9,011 nt of DNA from an uncultured bacterium (GTDB lineage Bacteria; Pseudomonadota; Gammaproteobacteria; Burkholderiales; Burkholderiaceae_F). Of the stretch, positions 1 through 6,440 are shown one piece after another; position 1 is the stretch's first letter, and every line of letters starts with the position of its first letter. A program made the position numbers and the translations under genes. The stretch is from assembly GCA_905215795.1 (NCBI GenBank), contig CAJMRV010000062.1:1-9011 (forward strand), in the 5' to 3' direction. The notes beneath the pieces are model-generated. The model saw only the letters and a list, made by a program, of their open reading frames with translations. It searched no databases and was not told the DNA's origin.

Positions 1-1368
1 GACGGCGCCGCGGGCGAGTTCGCCCGCCTCCTCAAGCGCGATGCGGGCCGAGCCCACGCGGTTCATCTGGCCGGCGCCCACGCCGATCAGGCGGCCGTCG
101 CGGGCGACGGTGATGGCGTTCGACTTGACGTGCTTGACGGCCTTCCAGGCCAGGCGGATGTCCTCGAGCATGCCTTCGGGCATGGGGGTCTTGCCGACGA
201 CCTTCCAGTCGGAGCCGTCTTCGTCGAGGAGGTTCCTCTCCTGGACGAGGAAGCCGCCGGAGACGGGTTCGATCCAGGGCTGCGAGGCGAGGGCGGCGGT
301 GTCGAGCATGCCCTTGGTGTCGAGCACGCGAAGGTTCTTCTTCTGCTTGAACACCTCGAGGGCGGCCTCGGTGTAGGACGGGGCGACGACCGCCTCCATG
401 AAGGTCTTGACCACCTCGAGGGCGAACGCCTCGTCGACCTCGCGGTTGGCGGCGATGATCCCGCCGAAGGCGGAGACCGGGTCGCAGCTCAGGGCGCGGC
501 GGTACGCGTCGGCGATGTCCTCGCCGAAGGCGAGCCCGCAGGGGTTCGTGTGCTTGATCACGGCGCAGGTCGGGGCGTCGCGGAACTCGTTGACGAGCGC
601 CCAGGCGGCGTCCACGTCGACGATGTTGTTGTAGGAGAGGGGCTTGCCCTGGTGGAGGACGGCCCCGGTGATCGAGCCCGCCACCGGCGACTGGCGGTAC
701 AGGGCCGCCTTCTGGTGGGGGTTCTCGCCGTAGCGCATGGCCTGGATCTTCTCGCCGCCGATGCTCTTTTCGACGGGGAAGTCCTCGCCCGCGTAGACGC
801 GTTCGAGGTAGTTGGAGACCATGGCGTCGTAGCGGGCCGTGTGTTCGAAGGCCTCGCGGGCGTAGCGGCGGCGCTGCTCGATGTCGAACCCGCCGGTTTT
901 CGCGAGCGATTCGATCGCCTCGGGGTACTGGCGCGGCGAGACGAGGATTGCGACGCGTTCGTGGTTCTTCGCGGCCGAGCGGACCATCGTGGGGCCGCCG
1001 ATGTCGATGTTCTCGATCGCCTCGGCGACGGTGCAGCCCTCGCGGGCGATGGTCGCTTCAAACGGATAGAGGTTCACGACCACGGCGTCGATCGGCGTGA
1101 TGTCGTGCTCCTCGAGCGTCTTCATGTGTTCGGGCGTGGGACGGGCGAGGATCGCGCCGTGCACGTGCGGGTCGAGGGTCTTGACGCGGCCGTCGAGGAT
1201 TTCCGGGAAGCCGGTCACCTCGGAGATGCCGACCACCTCGAAGCCCTCGGCCTTGAGGGCGCGGGCGGTGCCGCCCGTGGAGACGATCTCCCAGCCCGCG
1301 TCCTTGAAGGCACGGGCGAGTTCGAACAAACCGGTCTTGTCAGAGACACTCATTAAAACGCGTTTCAC
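1..1368 (-). CDS. purH: PurH, bifunctional AICAR transformylase / IMP cyclohydrolase (C-terminus cut by window edge)
   Basis: Catalyses the last two steps of IMP synthesis in the cytosol: formylation of AICAR from 10-formyl-THF, then ring closure to IMP. The 456 codons present cover all but roughly the last 70 residues of a ~525-residue family. Cyclohydrolase domain: STGGTA at 30-35, DGRVKTL with K63, NLYPF near 101, IDIGGPTMVRSAAKNH ending near 136 with D122 and K134; these match human ATIC K66, Y104, D125 and K137. Transformylase domain: MRYGENPHQ with Y213, and IKHTNPCG with the catalytic pair K272-H273. I chose the GTG at 1368 because an AGGAG lies 7 nt upstream and it restores the usual short N-terminus (VKRVLMSVSDKTG); an ATG at 1353 is the alternative. 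The GTG overlaps the purN stop as GTGA, so translation is probably coupled. Oddity: D66 stands where the family usually has His (TLHP). Identification is secure. Confidence 0.97.
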   Translation of the reverse strand, partial: MKRVLMSVSDKTGLFELARAFKDAGWEIVSTGGTARALKAEGFEVVGISEVTGFPEILDGRVKTLDPHVHGAILARPTPEHMKTLEEHDITPIDAVVVNLYPFEATIAREGCTVAEAIENIDIGGPTMVRSAAKNHERVAILVSPRQYPEAIESLAKTGGFDIEQRRRYAREAFEHTARYDAMVSNYLERVYAGEDFPVEKSIGGEKIQAMRYGENPHQKAALYRQSPVAGSITGAVLHQGKPLSYNNIVDVDAAWALVNEFRDAPTCAVIKHTNPCGLAFGEDIADAYRRALSCDPVSAFGGIIAANREVDEAFALEVVKTFMEAVVAPSYTEAALEVFKQKKNLRVLDTKGMLDTAALASQPWIEPVSGGFLVQERNLLDEDGSDWKVVGKTPMPEGMLEDIRLAWKAVKHVKSNAITVARDGRLIGVGAGQMNRVGSARIALEEAGELARGAV

Positions 1369-1988
1369 AGGGAGACTCCTTTGTCGGTGATGGATACGCG
1401 GCGGCCTTCAACCTCGAGGGCGTCGCGGCAGAAAAGGGAAATGGCCTCGACGTAGAGGCGGTGCTCCTCGACGAGGATCCTCGAGGAGAGCGTCTCCTCG
1501 GTGTCGTCGTCGAGGACGGGGACGGCCTTCTGGCCGATGATCGGGCCGGAGTCGAGTCCGGCGTCGACGAAGTGCACGGTGCAGCCGCTCACCTTGACGC
1601 CGTGTTCGACGGCCTGGCGCTGGGCGTGCAGGCCGGGGAAGCTCGGCAGGAGCGAGGGGTGGATGTTCATGATCGGGGCGTGCACGCCCTTCATGAAGGT
1701 CGGCCCGAGCACGAGCATGTAGCCCGCGAGGACGACGAGGTCGTATTCGTGTTCGTTGACGGCCTCGACGAGGGCGGCCTCGTAGGCCTCCTTGTCGGCG
1801 AACGAGCGGCGGACGACGGCGCGGGCCTCGATGCCCGCCTTCCTCGCGCGCTCGAGCGCGGGGGCGTCCGCCTTGTTCGAGAAGAGCGCCTCGACGCGTG
1901 CGTCGATGCGGCCCTCGGCGATCGCGTCGGCGATCGCCTGGAAGTTGCTGCCGCGCCCGGAGGCGAGGACGATGATGCGTTTGGTCAT
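1365..1988 (-). CDS. purN: PurN, phosphoribosylglycinamide (GAR) formyltransferase
   Basis: Formylates GAR to FGAR using 10-formyltetrahydrofolate, step 3 of purine synthesis. The 207 residues are full length for the family. Visible motifs: the N-terminal ASGRGSNFQAI phosphate-binding segment (9-19), the MNIHPSLLPSF catalytic segment with N108 and H110, and HFVDAGLDSGPII with D146; these match the Asn-His-Asp catalytic set of E. coli PurN. The sequence resembles Firmicutes-type PurN (GLHAQRQAVEHGVKVSGCTVHFVD) more than the Burkholderia-type proteins I remember. It starts at ATG 1988, 51 nt after the purM stop, and no convincing Shine-Dalgarno is seen. Its TGA overlaps the purH GTG start by 4 nt. 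No purT-type alternative enzyme is present here. Confidence 0.97.
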   Translation of the reverse strand: MTKRIIVLASGRGSNFQAIADAIAEGRIDARVEALFSNKADAPALERARKAGIEARAVVRRSFADKEAYEAALVEAVNEHEYDLVVLAGYMLVLGPTFMKGVHAPIMNIHPSLLPSFPGLHAQRQAVEHGVKVSGCTVHFVDAGLDSGPIIGQKAVPVLDDDTEETLSSRILVEEHRLYVEAISLFCRDALEVEGRRVSITDKGVSL

Positions 1989-2039
1989 GTGTATCGTTGT
2001 GGCTTGGGGTTCGTCAAAGGTCCTGCTTCGGGGGCGCTC

Positions 2040-3089
2040 TTAGAGCCCCTTGATCTTCACGACGCCGGAGCCTTCGGTGATGCGGCCGATTTCATGGGCC
2101 TCGGCACCGCGTTCGGCGAGCGTGGCCATGACGGCGTCGAAGTCCTCGGGGGCGACGATCAGGACGAAGCCCACGCCCATGTTGAAGGTGCGGTACATCT
2201 CGTGGGGCGCGACGTTGCCGAGGGCGGCGAGATGGTCAAAGAGCGGGCTCCTCGTCCAGAGGGCCGGGTCGAGCTCGGCGTCCACGTCCGAGGGGAGCGA
2301 GCGCGGGAGGTTCTCGAGGAGGCCGCCGCCCGTGATGTGGGCCATGGCCTTGAGGGCGTACGGATGACGCTCCATCAGGGCGAGCACGTCCTTGACGTAG
2401 ATGCGGGTCGGGGTGAGGAGCGCCTCGCCGAGGGGCTTGTCGAGCCCTTCGAGACGCGCCTCGGGCTTGAGGCCCGCCATGTCGAAGAAGACCTTGCGCG
2501 CGAGCGAGTAGCCGTTGCTGTGCAGGCCGGTCGAGGCGAGGCCGATCACGCGGTCGCCCTTTTTGACGGTCGAGCCGTCGATGATGTCGCCGCGGTTCAC
2601 CGCGCCCACGCAGAAGCCGGCGACGTCGTACTCGTCGGTCTTGTAAAAGCCCGGCATCTCGGCGGTCTCGCCGCCGATCAGGGCGCAGCCCGCCTGGCGG
2701 CAGCCCTCGGCGACGCCCTTGACGACGTCGGCGACCACTTCGGGTTCGAGGCGGCCGAGCGCCATGTAGTCGAGGAAGAAGAGGGGTTCGGCGCCCGAGA
2801 CGAGGATGTCGTTGACGCACATGGCGACGCAGTCGATGCCGATCGTGTCGTGGATGCCGGTGAGGAAGGCCACCTGGAGCTTGGTGCCCACGCCGTCGGT
2901 GCCCGAGACGAGGACCGGGTCGGTGAACTTCTTCGTGTCGAGGGCGAAGAGTCCGCCGAAGCCGCCGATGCCGGAGACGACCTCCGGACGGTAGGTGGAC
3001 TTCACGTGGGGCTTCATGAGTTCGACGGCCTTGTCGCCGTTGTCGATGTTCACGCCGGCTTCGGCGTAGGTCATTTGCTTGTTGGTCAT
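2040..3089 (-). CDS. purM: PurM, phosphoribosylformylglycinamidine cyclo-ligase (AIR synthetase)
   Basis: Closes FGAM to AIR with ATP, step 5 of the pathway. At 349 residues it is a normal size for this homodimeric ATP-dependent enzyme. Diagnostic segments in order: YAEAGVNIDNGD (8-19), GTDGVGTKL (63-71), the signature CVNDILVSGAEPLFFLDY (91-108), IGGETAEMPG (138-147), STGLHSNGYSL (186-196), HITGGGL (251-257) and FNMGVG (302-307). Start ATG 3089 gives the expected N-terminus; a second ATG five codons in is possible, and the Shine-Dalgarno is weak (a purine-rich AAGCGAG about 9 nt upstream). It lies 49 nt after purF and 51 nt before purN, in the F-M-N-H order common in Firmicutes. No broken motifs. 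Confidence 0.98.
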   Translation of the reverse strand: MTNKQMTYAEAGVNIDNGDKAVELMKPHVKSTYRPEVVSGIGGFGGLFALDTKKFTDPVLVSGTDGVGTKLQVAFLTGIHDTIGIDCVAMCVNDILVSGAEPLFFLDYMALGRLEPEVVADVVKGVAEGCRQAGCALIGGETAEMPGFYKTDEYDVAGFCVGAVNRGDIIDGSTVKKGDRVIGLASTGLHSNGYSLARKVFFDMAGLKPEARLEGLDKPLGEALLTPTRIYVKDVLALMERHPYALKAMAHITGGGLLENLPRSLPSDVDAELDPALWTRSPLFDHLAALGNVAPHEMYRTFNMGVGFVLIVAPEDFDAVMATLAERGAEAHEIGRITEGSGVVKIKGL

Positions 3090-3138
3090 GTTCCGTACTC
3101 GCTTCGTGAGAGGTTTGAGAGGTGCGTTGGGGCCGGAC

Positions 3139-4539
3139 TCATTCGTCCGCGGTGTCGGGGGTGCCCATCTTGTATTCGCCGTTGAGGCAGGCGGTGCAGA
3201 ATTCGTCGCGTCCGCCCACGGCCTCGATCAGGCCGGGAAGACTGAGGAAGTGCAGGCTGTCGGCGCCGATGTGGCGTCGGATCTCCTCCTCGGTGTGGGT
3301 CGCGGCGATGAGCGTCTCGCGGATGCCCGTGTCGATCCCGTAGTAGCAGGGGAAGCGCACGGGCGGGCACACGACGAGGAAGTGCACTTCGGTGGCGCCC
3401 TTCTCGCGCAGGCGTTCGACGAGGCGGCGCGAGGTGGTCCCGCGCACGATCGAGTCGTCGATCACGGCGACGCGCTTGCCCTTGAGCTCGGCTTCGATCG
3501 GGTTGAGCTTGAGGTTGACCATCAGTTCGCGCAGGGCCTGCGTGGGCTGGATGAAGGTGCGGCCGGTGTAGCGGTTCTTGAGGATGCCCTGGGTGAGCAC
3601 GTGGTTCTGCGCGTGGGCGAAGCCCTGCGCGGCGGTCGTGCCGGAGTCGGGCACCGGGATGACGATGTCCACGTCGAGGCGCTCGATCTCGCGGGCGAGG
3701 ATCTCGCCCATGCGGCGGCGCGACAGGTCGACGTTGACGCCGTCGAGGGTGGAGTCCGGACGGGCGAAGTAGACGTACTCGAAGACGCAGTGGGCCTTGC
3801 AGCTCCCGGGGACCGGGGCCGTGAAGCTCTTGACGCCCTTTTCATTGATGACGAGGACTTCGCCGGGCTCGAGGTCGCGGATGAACCGGGCGCCCACGGT
3901 GTCGAGCGCGCAGCTCTCGGAGGCGACCACGTAGGCGCCGTCGTCAAGCTCGCCCAGGCAGAGCGGGCGGTTGCCGAACGGGTCGCGGGCCGCGAAGAGG
4001 CCGTCCTCGTTGAGGGCGACGAAGGCGTAGGAGCCGCGCAGCTCGCCCATGGCCTTCATGAGGGCCTCCTCGAGGGGGATCCCGCCGTATTGGGCGAGCA
4101 GGTGCACGACCACTTCGGTGTCGGTGGTGGTGTGGAAGACGGCGCCCTTGGCCGAGAGGCGCCTCCTCAGGCATTCGGTGTTCGAGAGGTTGCCGTTGTG
4201 GGCGAAGGCGATCGGGCCGTGGGAGTTGTAGCCGACGATCGGCTGGGTGTTGATCTCCGAGGAGCAGCCCGTGGTGGAGTAGCGGACGTGTCCGATGGCG
4301 GCGTCGCCGTAAAGCGGCTTGAGGGTGGCTTCGTTGAAGACCTCGGTGACGAGGCCGAGGCCCTTGTGGTAGTGGACCTGATGGTCCCCGTCGAGCGTGG
4401 CGATGCCGCAGCCTTCCTGGCCGCGGTGCTGCAGGGCGAAGAGCCCGAAGTAGGTCAGCTGGGCGACCTCCCTGCCGGGAGCCCAGATTCCGAAAACGCC
4501 GCATTCCTCATGGAAGCGGTTGTCTTGGCCGATAAACAC
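3139..4539 (-). CDS. purF: PurF, glutamine PRPP amidotransferase, Bacillus-type with propeptide and Fe-S cysteines
   Basis: Commits PRPP to purine synthesis by making 5-phosphoribosylamine from PRPP and glutamine. It has 466 residues. An N-terminal propeptide of 12 residues (MFIGQDNRFHEE) precedes C13, which should become the N-terminal nucleophile after self-cleavage. The class II glutaminase domain shows LQHRGQEGCGI (36-46), GHVRYSTTG (83-91) and AHNGNLSN (113-120). The phosphoribosyltransferase domain has IPVPDSGT (294-301) and the PRPP loop VAVIDDSIVRGTTSRR (357-372). Cysteines C251, C398, C448 and C451 sit at the four 4Fe-4S ligand positions of B. subtilis PurF, with the terminal CxxC intact. 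E. coli and typical beta-proteobacterial PurF lack the propeptide and cluster. The start is GTG, with GGAG 9 nt upstream. A 196-nt gap with strong hairpins separates it from purC. Confidence 0.97.
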   Translation of the reverse strand: MFIGQDNRFHEECGVFGIWAPGREVAQLTYFGLFALQHRGQEGCGIATLDGDHQVHYHKGLGLVTEVFNEATLKPLYGDAAIGHVRYSTTGCSSEINTQPIVGYNSHGPIAFAHNGNLSNTECLRRRLSAKGAVFHTTTDTEVVVHLLAQYGGIPLEEALMKAMGELRGSYAFVALNEDGLFAARDPFGNRPLCLGELDDGAYVVASESCALDTVGARFIRDLEPGEVLVINEKGVKSFTAPVPGSCKAHCVFEYVYFARPDSTLDGVNVDLSRRRMGEILAREIERLDVDIVIPVPDSGTTAAQGFAHAQNHVLTQGILKNRYTGRTFIQPTQALRELMVNLKLNPIEAELKGKRVAVIDDSIVRGTTSRRLVERLREKGATEVHFLVVCPPVRFPCYYGIDTGIRETLIAATHTEEEIRRHIGADSLHFLSLPGLIEAVGGRDEFCTACLNGEYKMGTPDTADE

Positions 4540-4648
4540 GTTTGTTTTCTCCGGTGACCGTCCGCGCGGGAGGCGTCGCCGCGCCGGGGTCGTTTGTTGC
4601 GATGAGGGGGTGTTGGGGGTTGGAGAACGGCCGGTCCCGGTAAGCCAT

Positions 4649-4693
4649 CTCCTCCGCCTCCCCTTATGTGAAAGGGTCGGAGAGGTGGAGGAG
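4649..4693 (-). other. Long stem-loop in the purC-purF gap
   Basis: The arms 4649-4660 (CTCCTCCGCCTC) and 4682-4693 (GAGGTGGAGGAG) pair over 12 positions with one G-T pair, and an inner CCCTT/AAGGG pair (4661-4665 with 4672-4676) extends the fold. There is no following T-run on either strand, so it is not a standard intrinsic terminator. As RNA in the operon transcript it could protect the 3' end of purC mRNA, mark a processing site, or adjust purF expression. The fold is visible in the sequence; the role is inferred. Confidence 0.6.
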
Positions 4694-4703
4694 CATGGGT
4701 CGG

Positions 4704-4719
4704 GCGCCCGGCCGGGCGC
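4704..4719. repeat. Perfect 16-bp GC palindrome just after purC
   Basis: GCGCCCGGCCGGGCGC is its own reverse complement. As RNA it would form a 6-bp GC stem with a GGCC loop, 16 nt past the purC stop. With the larger stem-loop at 4649-4693 it forms a pair of dyads in the widest gap inside the operon. No T-run follows, so termination is unlikely; it may act as an mRNA stability or processing element. Confidence 0.5.
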
Positions 4720-4735
4720 TCAATGTGTCAGGCGG

Positions 4736-5458
4736 TCAGGCGAGTTCGGCGCGCAGGCGCTTGAGGACTTCCTGATAGGCCTCCTCGACGCGGCCGAGGT
4801 CGCGGCGGAAGCGGTCCTTGTCGAGCTTCTCGTTGGTCTTGGCGTCCCAGAGGCGGCAGGTGTCCGGCGTGATCTCGTCGGCCAGGATGATCTTGCCGCA
4901 GGGGCGGCGGCCGAACTCGATCTTGAAGTCGATCAGGCGCAGGCCGGCTTCGCCGAAGATCTTCTTCAGGAAGTCGTTGATCTTGAAGGCCTGTTCGGAG
5001 ATGAACTTGATCTCCTCGGCGTTGGCGATGCCGAGGGCCTGGATGTGGTAGTCGTTGACCATCGGGTCGCCGAGCTCGTCGTTCTTGTAGCAGAACTCGA
5101 GGATCGGGGTCTTGAGGACCTCGCCTTCGGGGCGGCCCAGGCGCTTGGCGAGGGAGCCCGCGACGACGTTGCGGACGATCACCTCGAGCATGACGATCTC
5201 GACCTTCTTGACGAGCTGGTGCTTGTCGTCGACCTTTTCGACGAGGTGGTTCTCGATGCCGAGCTGGCCGAGCTTCTTGAAGATGAGCGTGGTGATCTCA
5301 TTGTTCATGATGCCCTTGTCGTGGATCTGGCCCTTCTTCTCGCCGTTGAAGGCGGTTGCGTCGTCCTTGAATTCGACGTACAGAAGGTCCGGGTCCGAGG
5401 TCTTGAACATCTTCTTGGCCTTGCCTTCGTAGAGTTGTTCGAGTACTTTGACGTCCAT
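4736..5458 (-). CDS. purC: PurC, SAICAR synthetase
   Basis: Joins aspartate to CAIR with ATP to give SAICAR, step 7. It has 240 residues, the size of the compact bacterial form (E. coli 237). Visible segments: LYEGKAKKMF (9-18, ATP-site lysines), KGIMNNE (48-54), VRNVVAGSLAKRLG (95-108), DPMVND (131-136), LIDFKIEFGR (175-184), LADEITPDTCRLWD (192-205) and LDKDRFRRDLG (212-222). The start is ATG 5458 because AAGGAG lies exactly 7 nt upstream and the N-terminus then matches the family; the open frame continues upstream but that part looks non-coding. It follows purE by 94 nt, a gap that holds a small hairpin (5502-5516) and a T-rich tract. Confidence 0.97.
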   Translation of the reverse strand: MDVKVLEQLYEGKAKKMFKTSDPDLLYVEFKDDATAFNGEKKGQIHDKGIMNNEITTLIFKKLGQLGIENHLVEKVDDKHQLVKKVEIVMLEVIVRNVVAGSLAKRLGRPEGEVLKTPILEFCYKNDELGDPMVNDYHIQALGIANAEEIKFISEQAFKINDFLKKIFGEAGLRLIDFKIEFGRRPCGKIILADEITPDTCRLWDAKTNEKLDKDRFRRDLGRVEEAYQEVLKRLRAELA

Positions 5459-5501
5459 GATGTCTCTCCTTAAGAGTGAACAAGAAAGAAAACGGTGCGG
5501 C

Positions 5502-5516
5502 GCTCCCGACGGGAGC
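5502..5516 (-). other. Small GC hairpin in the purE-purC gap
   Basis: GCTCCC and GGGAGC flank a 3-nt loop. On the coding (minus) strand it is followed by GCGCCGCACC and then TTTTCTTTCTT, so the T-rich tract lies about 10 nt away rather than directly against the stem. It could be a weak pause or partial terminator that lowers readthrough into purC, or simply an mRNA hairpin. A separate run of seven T follows purE on the minus strand at 5535-5541 but has no convincing stem before it. Confidence 0.35.
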
Positions 5517-5552
5517 CGTCCCGCGTGAAGGTTGTAAAAAAAGCCTGCGGCA

Positions 5553-6056
5553 CTATTCGGGTGCGGCAAGCTTGGATTGGATTCGCTGGTTCTTTTCTTT
5601 CACGGCGCGGGCCATCTCGGCCTTGTACTCGGCGAGCTTTCCGGCGAGGGTCTCGTCGGAGATCGCGAGCATTTCAATGGCGAGGAGCGCCGCGTTCTTG
5701 GCGCCGTCGATGCCGACGGTGGCGACGGGCACGCCGCTTGGCATCTGGACGATCGAGTAGAGGGAGTCGAGGCCGTTGAGGCTCGTGGCGTTGATCGGCA
5801 GGCCGATCACGGGGAGCGTGGTCTTGGCGGCGAGGACGCCGGGGAGGTGGGCTGCGGCGCCGGCGGCGCCGATGAGCACCTTGAGGCCGCGTTCACGGGC
5901 GGATTCGGCGTAGCCGAGGGCCGCTTCGGGGGTGCGGTGGGCGCTCGCGACGATCATCTCGAAGCCCACGCCGAAGGACGTGAGGACATCGGCCGCTTTG
6001 GCCAAGACGGGATAGTCCGAGTCACTGCCCATGACGATTCCGACTTTTGCATTCAT
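5553..6056 (-). CDS. purE: PurE, class I N5-CAIR mutase
   Basis: Moves the carboxyl group of N5-CAIR to carbon 4 to give CAIR, in the cytosol as an octamer. The 167 residues match the class I length. Motifs: GIVMGSDSDYPV (6-17, substrate phosphate and catalytic Ser/Asp), ASAHRTPE (37-44, catalytic H40) and GAAGAAAHLPG (63-73); the last is the class I pattern, not that of the CO2-using class II enzyme. Class I PurE normally needs PurK to supply N5-CAIR, and no purK adjoins it here. The ATG at 6056 is chosen over the upstream open frame because CAGGAG lies 7 nt before it and the protein then begins MNAKVGIVMGS as in homologues. It is the first gene of the operon, about 47 nt downstream of the leader terminator, which probably gates its transcription. 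Confidence 0.97.
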   Translation of the reverse strand: MNAKVGIVMGSDSDYPVLAKAADVLTSFGVGFEMIVASAHRTPEAALGYAESARERGLKVLIGAAGAAAHLPGVLAAKTTLPVIGLPINATSLNGLDSLYSIVQMPSGVPVATVGIDGAKNAALLAIEMLAISDETLAGKLAEYKAEMARAVKEKNQRIQSKLAAPE

Positions 6057-6102
6057 GGAAGGTCTCCTGAAGGGAAAGAATTCAAAAAAACGCTTGAATA
6101 TG

Positions 6103-6161
6103 AAAAAGCCCAGACGGGTAGATTCCAATTGTTATGAGGAAACCTACCCGCCTGGGCTTTT
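6103..6161 (-). terminator. Intrinsic terminator in the purE leader (riboswitch expression platform); may act both ways
   Basis: Read on the minus strand, the arm at 6161-6138 (AAAAGCCCAGGCGGGTAG, then GTTTCC) pairs with 6126-6108 (GGAATCTACCCG, then TCTGGGC) across an 11-nt loop, with one G-U pair and one bulge. A run of five T (6107-6103) follows. The 5' arm is also the 3' end of the riboswitch aptamer, so aptamer and terminator cannot form at once. On the plus strand the same DNA has GCCTGGGC followed by TTTTAT, so it could also stop transcription coming from the left. Confidence 0.88.
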
Positions 6162-6252
6162 ATCCCTTCGGTGTAGCACGGGTCTGCTTTCAACTCCTGA
6201 CCCGGCCCACGCCACTTGGTTGGCGATGAAGCCACCCTAGGCGTGCTTTCCC
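6138..6252 (-). ncRNA. ykkC-class riboswitch aptamer, probably the PRPP subtype (2b)
   Basis: On the minus strand the element starts GGGAAAG and ends GGTAGGTTTCC; the outer GGAAA/TTTCC segments can pair (helix P0). Next come CACGCC (6246-6241) pairing with GGCGTG, the conserved CTAGGG, a TGGC/GCCA hairpin, ACCAAGT, and a CGGGTC/GACCCG hairpin. The 3' block reads CTACACCGAAGGGATAAAAG and then CCCAGGCGGGTAGG, the hallmark of ykkC RNAs. From memory this block is almost identical to the Thermoanaerobacter PRPP riboswitch. Subtype 1 senses guanidine, 2a ppGpp, 2b PRPP and 2c nucleoside diphosphates. The outer helix and the purE-C-F-M-N-H cargo favour PRPP; ppGpp is the main alternative. Because its 3' end is the terminator's 5' arm, ligand binding should turn expression on. 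Confidence 0.88.
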
Positions 6253-6259
6253 GTATTTT

Positions 6260-6265
6260 GATATA
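6260..6265 (-). promoter_or_regulatory. Candidate -10 element placing the transcript start at the first riboswitch base
   Basis: TATATC on the minus strand lies 7 nt before the GGGAAAG that opens the aptamer, so a transcript could start with G at 6252. This spacing fits a sigma-70 promoter with almost no extra 5' RNA. The -35 hexamer about 17 bp upstream (TAGATG) is poor, so the call rests on spacing and the -10 match. Confidence 0.35.
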
Positions 6266-6440
6266 TCCATTGGAGGATACGACATCTACGGCTTTCAAAT
6301 ATTCTTGAAATTTCGAGGTGAAGTCTAGCATCTTTGTTTCGAAGACGGCCCCGAAGCGGCCTTGGGGAAAACCCTCATGTGTGGATTGGAGCCCTTGAAT
6401 GGGTTGGTTTTGCGTTGTCATAACGGATTGAACACTTTGA

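Noticed and set aside
130..1356. 408-codon plus-strand open frame across purH
   Set aside because: It is the antisense shadow of purH caused by high third-position GC; the protein is low-complexity (Val, Gly, Asp, Leu rich) with no family resemblance.
1461..3185. 574-codon plus-strand open frame across purN and purM
   Set aside because: Spans two well-supported genes in antisense, has the same biased composition and no ribosome binding site.
3079..5473. Plus-strand open frames of 492 and 317 codons over purF and purC
   Set aside because: Antisense shadows of strongly conserved genes, rich in Asp, Glu, Val, Leu and Gly with no motifs.
6146..6161. ZTP (pfl) riboswitch-like CCGCCTGGGC on the plus strand
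   Set aside because: The upstream pfl domain is absent and the motif is one arm of the bidirectional terminator.
6180..6215. SRP (4.5S) RNA-like GGTCAGG...AGCAG segment
   Set aside because: The conserved apical stem with GGAA loop is missing and flanks do not fold as one long hairpin; the segment is the apical hairpin of the ykkC aptamer.
6053..6421. 122-codon minus-strand open frame upstream of purE
   Set aside because: It runs through the riboswitch and terminator, lacks a Shine-Dalgarno and overlaps the purE start; the structured RNA explains the conserved part.
6253..6440. Tandem guanine riboswitch upstream of the PRPP aptamer
   Set aside because: No TCTACC...CCGTAAA core or matching three-way junction was found on the minus strand.
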